From: Sulfurovum sp.
GTDB lineage: Bacteria; Campylobacterota; Campylobacteria; Campylobacterales; Sulfurovaceae
Length of the DNA stretch: 8,110 nucleotides
Assembly (NCBI GenBank): GCA_020721385.1
Contig: DYMW01000045.1
Span: forward strand, 1 to 8,110
Direction of reading: 5' to 3'
In this document: positions 7,077 to 8,110 of the stretch, piece by piece
How positions within the stretch are numbered: the first letter of the stretch is position 1
Layout: each line of letters starts with the position of its first letter
Translations under genes and position numbers: made by a program
The notes under the pieces: model-generated
Seen by the model: the letters and a program-made list of their open reading frames with translations, nothing else
Databases searched by the model: none
What the model was told of the DNA's origin: nothing

Positions 7077-7082
7077 TATAAT
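7077..7082 (+). promoter_or_regulatory. candidate -10 box for the lipoprotein gene at 7116
   Basis: A perfect TATAAT lies 33 bases before the ATG, in the 65-base gap after trmA; initiation would be near 7089. The -35 position holds only T-rich sequence (TTTTAG at 7054-7059). AGGA at 7101-7104 is the likely ribosome site, somewhat far (11 bases) from the ATG. No terminator separates it from trmA, so read-through is also possible. Confidence 0.5.
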
Positions 7083-7115
7083 AAGCCAATTTAAGATTAT
7101 AGGAAGAGCAACAAA

Positions 7116-7859
7116 ATGAAAAAAATAGGACTAACATCAACCATCGCTATTGTATTATTGACAGGGTGTGTACCCACAGGTGGGTTACCTACAAGTTTGG
7201 GTTTACAAAATGAGACGCAACCAAAAGTTGAAAATTCGGGTTTTATGACCGATAAATCAACGTTTATGAGAACATTGGGTACCGATATAACGGTACAAAG
7301 TCGTAATGCTTATATGGATGAGTTTATTTTAAAATCAGATATTCAGTGTCAACGTTATTTGAATGACCCTTTAAAAAAAGGAGAAAAGAGTGCAACCGAA
7401 AGTAGCCTCTATATGAATCTTTTTGACACTGTTAGTGGAATGTTTGGAATGAAATACATTACCGATTCCGCGAAATCGGCATTGATGGATGATAAAAGTG
7501 CGACGGCAGAAAATCAACAGGCGTATGAGAATGCCCTTTCACCAGAGATTCGAAGAGGGGTTGAAATTGGACGTGCAAGATATGCCAAAGAGATGACGGG
7601 TAAAAAATCACTGCCTATTGAACAGTATGGTTTAGCCAATTTAGAACAAGACATGACCACTTACGATAAACAGTGTAATGATGAGTATGGTTTAATCGAA
7701 ATTAACCGAGCCTTAAAAGACATGCAAAATGGTATGGCCAGTACACAACAATCCATTATTGACCCACAAGCGATTAAAGATAAAGTAACCGCTGTAACCA
7801 ATGAAGTAAAAGAGAAAGAAGAGACCGTAGCAGTTCCAGATAATAACCAAAGTAAATAG
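7116..7859 (+). CDS. predicted lipoprotein of unknown function
   Basis: The 247-aa product starts with a lipoprotein signal peptide: KK at residues 2-3, a hydrophobic stretch and the lipobox LTGC (15-18), so signal peptidase II should cut before Cys18, leaving a 230-residue lipid-anchored protein. Val at +2 does not signal inner-membrane retention under the E. coli rule, which may not hold here. The mature part begins with a Gly/Pro/Thr-rich flexible stretch (19-45), followed by a mainly helical, polar domain with two cysteines, Cys78 (SDIQCQRYLNDP) and Cys187 (YDKQCNDEYG), that could pair in the periplasm. A Gly/Met/Phe-containing stretch (105-113) between them is the only other hydrophobic part. 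The tail (222-247) is charged and ends in DNNQSK, which contains one D-X-N-X-S motif. The alternating helix pattern with a Cys-Q/E-x-aromatic-Leu segment vaguely recalls other uncharacterised bacterial lipoproteins, but I recognise no named family. It looks to be transcribed on its own. Confidence 0.85.
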   Translation: MKKIGLTSTIAIVLLTGCVPTGGLPTSLGLQNETQPKVENSGFMTDKSTFMRTLGTDITVQSRNAYMDEFILKSDIQCQRYLNDPLKKGEKSATESSLYMNLFDTVSGMFGMKYITDSAKSALMDDKSATAENQQAYENALSPEIRRGVEIGRARYAKEMTGKKSLPIEQYGLANLEQDMTTYDKQCNDEYGLIEINRALKDMQNGMASTQQSIIDPQAIKDKVTAVTNEVKEKEETVAVPDNNQSK

Positions 7860-7887
7860 AAAAAATAACACCAAATAATATTCTATA

Positions 7888-7916
7888 TTGTTTTTAAATA
7901 TTAATTATGATACAAT
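7888..7916 (+). promoter_or_regulatory. promoter of the second lipoprotein gene
   Basis: TTGTTT (7888-7893), a 17-base spacer and TACAAT (7911-7916) preceded by TGA (7908-7910) form an extended -10 promoter of good quality. Initiation would be near 7923, giving a leader of about 23 bases with AGGAG at 7936-7940. It suggests that this gene is transcribed independently of the preceding lipoprotein gene. The 86-base gap is very AT-rich and contains no G+C-rich hairpin. Confidence 0.6.
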
Positions 7917-7945
7917 TAAGAACATAAAATAATATAGGAGTTTTT

Positions 7946-8110
7946 ATGAATTTGATTAAACTATTACCTTTAGGGTTAATAATAATTTTTATAGGGTGTG
8001 GGTCGGTTGACAGTGAGGATTGTTGTCCTTTAAATGAAAATAACATTTCTGAAAATACTACGTCGAATGAGACGAATACCACAATATCGGACAGCAATAT
8101 AAGTACAACA
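7946..8110 (+). CDS. predicted lipoprotein with Asn/Thr/Ser-rich linker, 3' end outside window
   Basis: ATG at 7946 follows AGGAG (7936-7940) by 5 bases. The frame stays open to the window end, giving the first 55 residues. The N-terminus has one lysine (Lys5), a hydrophobic core and FIGC (15-18), a slightly atypical lipobox with Phe at -3, so Cys18 is the probable lipidated residue. A short stretch with a Cys-Cys pair (26-27) follows. From residue 31 on, the chain is almost only Asn, Thr, Ser, Ile, Glu and Asp. Three sites fit the bacterial N-glycosylation acceptor D/E-X-N-X-S/T: ENNIS (31-35), ETNTT (42-46) and DSNIS (49-53). Two more N-X-S/T sites lack the acidic residue (Asn37, Asn41). 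This looks like a flexible spacer between the lipid anchor and a domain lying beyond the window. The function cannot be judged. Confidence 0.75.
   Translation, partial: MNLIKLLPLGLIIIFIGCGSVDSEDCCPLNENNISENTTSNETNTTISDSNISTT

Noticed and set aside
7279..7296. Inverted repeat GTACCG-ATATAA-CGGTAC inside the first lipoprotein gene
   Set aside because: Six-base arms with a six-base loop can occur by chance, it lies well inside coding sequence, and no T-run follows.
7462..7479. Second inverted repeat, CCGATT-CCGCGA-AATCGG, in the same gene
   Set aside because: Also six-base arms within codons and unrelated in sequence to the first; no sign of a shared operator.
7876..7907. AT-only palindromic bits (AATATT, ATATTAATTAT) between the two lipoprotein genes considered as a terminator or operator
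   Set aside because: There are no G-C pairs in any possible stem and part of it is the promoter spacer; chance symmetry is expected in such AT-rich DNA.
7894..8097. 67-aa minus-strand reading frame at the right end
   Set aside because: It lies opposite a plus-strand lipoprotein start that has a good promoter, Shine-Dalgarno and signal peptide; its hydrophobic look comes from the complement of Asn/Thr codons.

Overview
The window looks like a chromosomal segment of a Campylobacterota (Epsilonproteobacteria) genome. The grounds are moderately AT-rich DNA, short housekeeping enzymes (GlmU of 429 aa, TruA of 240 aa, UppS of 227 aa), and the gene order glmU-coaBC-uppS-prepilin peptidase-LptF/G permease-truA. 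From memory, Campylobacter and its free-living sulfur-oxidising relatives have a similar order. The genus cannot be fixed from the sequence alone; a free-living member (Sulfurimonas, Sulfurovum or Arcobacter type) is a guess.

Region 1 (35-5789, minus strand) is a compact operon read from right to left: glmU, coaBC, uppS, a PilD-like prepilin peptidase, an LptF/LptG-family permease and truA. After a 33-base gap between glmU and coaBC, each gene overlaps or abuts the next (14, 1, 11 and 0 bases), so translational coupling is likely. The theme is envelope supply: UDP-GlcNAc for peptidoglycan and LPS, coenzyme A for lipids, undecaprenyl diphosphate as glycan carrier, LPS export and pilin or secretion-pseudopilin maturation. 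tRNA pseudouridylation is at the tail. A candidate promoter for the unit lies at 5837-5865.

Region 2 (5790-5937) is a 148-base divergent intergenic stretch that probably serves both glmU and trmA.

Region 3 (5938-7050, plus strand) is trmA, the tRNA m5U54 methyltransferase, starting at TTG. Its body is clearly TrmA, but it carries four cysteines placed like the [4Fe-4S] ligands of the rRNA enzymes RlmC and RlmD.

Region 4 (7051-8110, plus strand) is the accessory part: two lipoprotein genes of unknown function, each with its own promoter-like sequence. The second is cut by the window end and has an Asn/Thr/Ser-rich linker carrying three D/E-X-N-X-S/T motifs, the acceptor site of bacterial PglB-type N-glycosylation.

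No RNA genes, insertion sequences, CRISPR arrays or convincing intrinsic terminators were seen. There is no clear sign of a new multi-gene system. The points most worth a second look are the Fe-S-type TrmA and the glycosylation-motif-rich lipoprotein.
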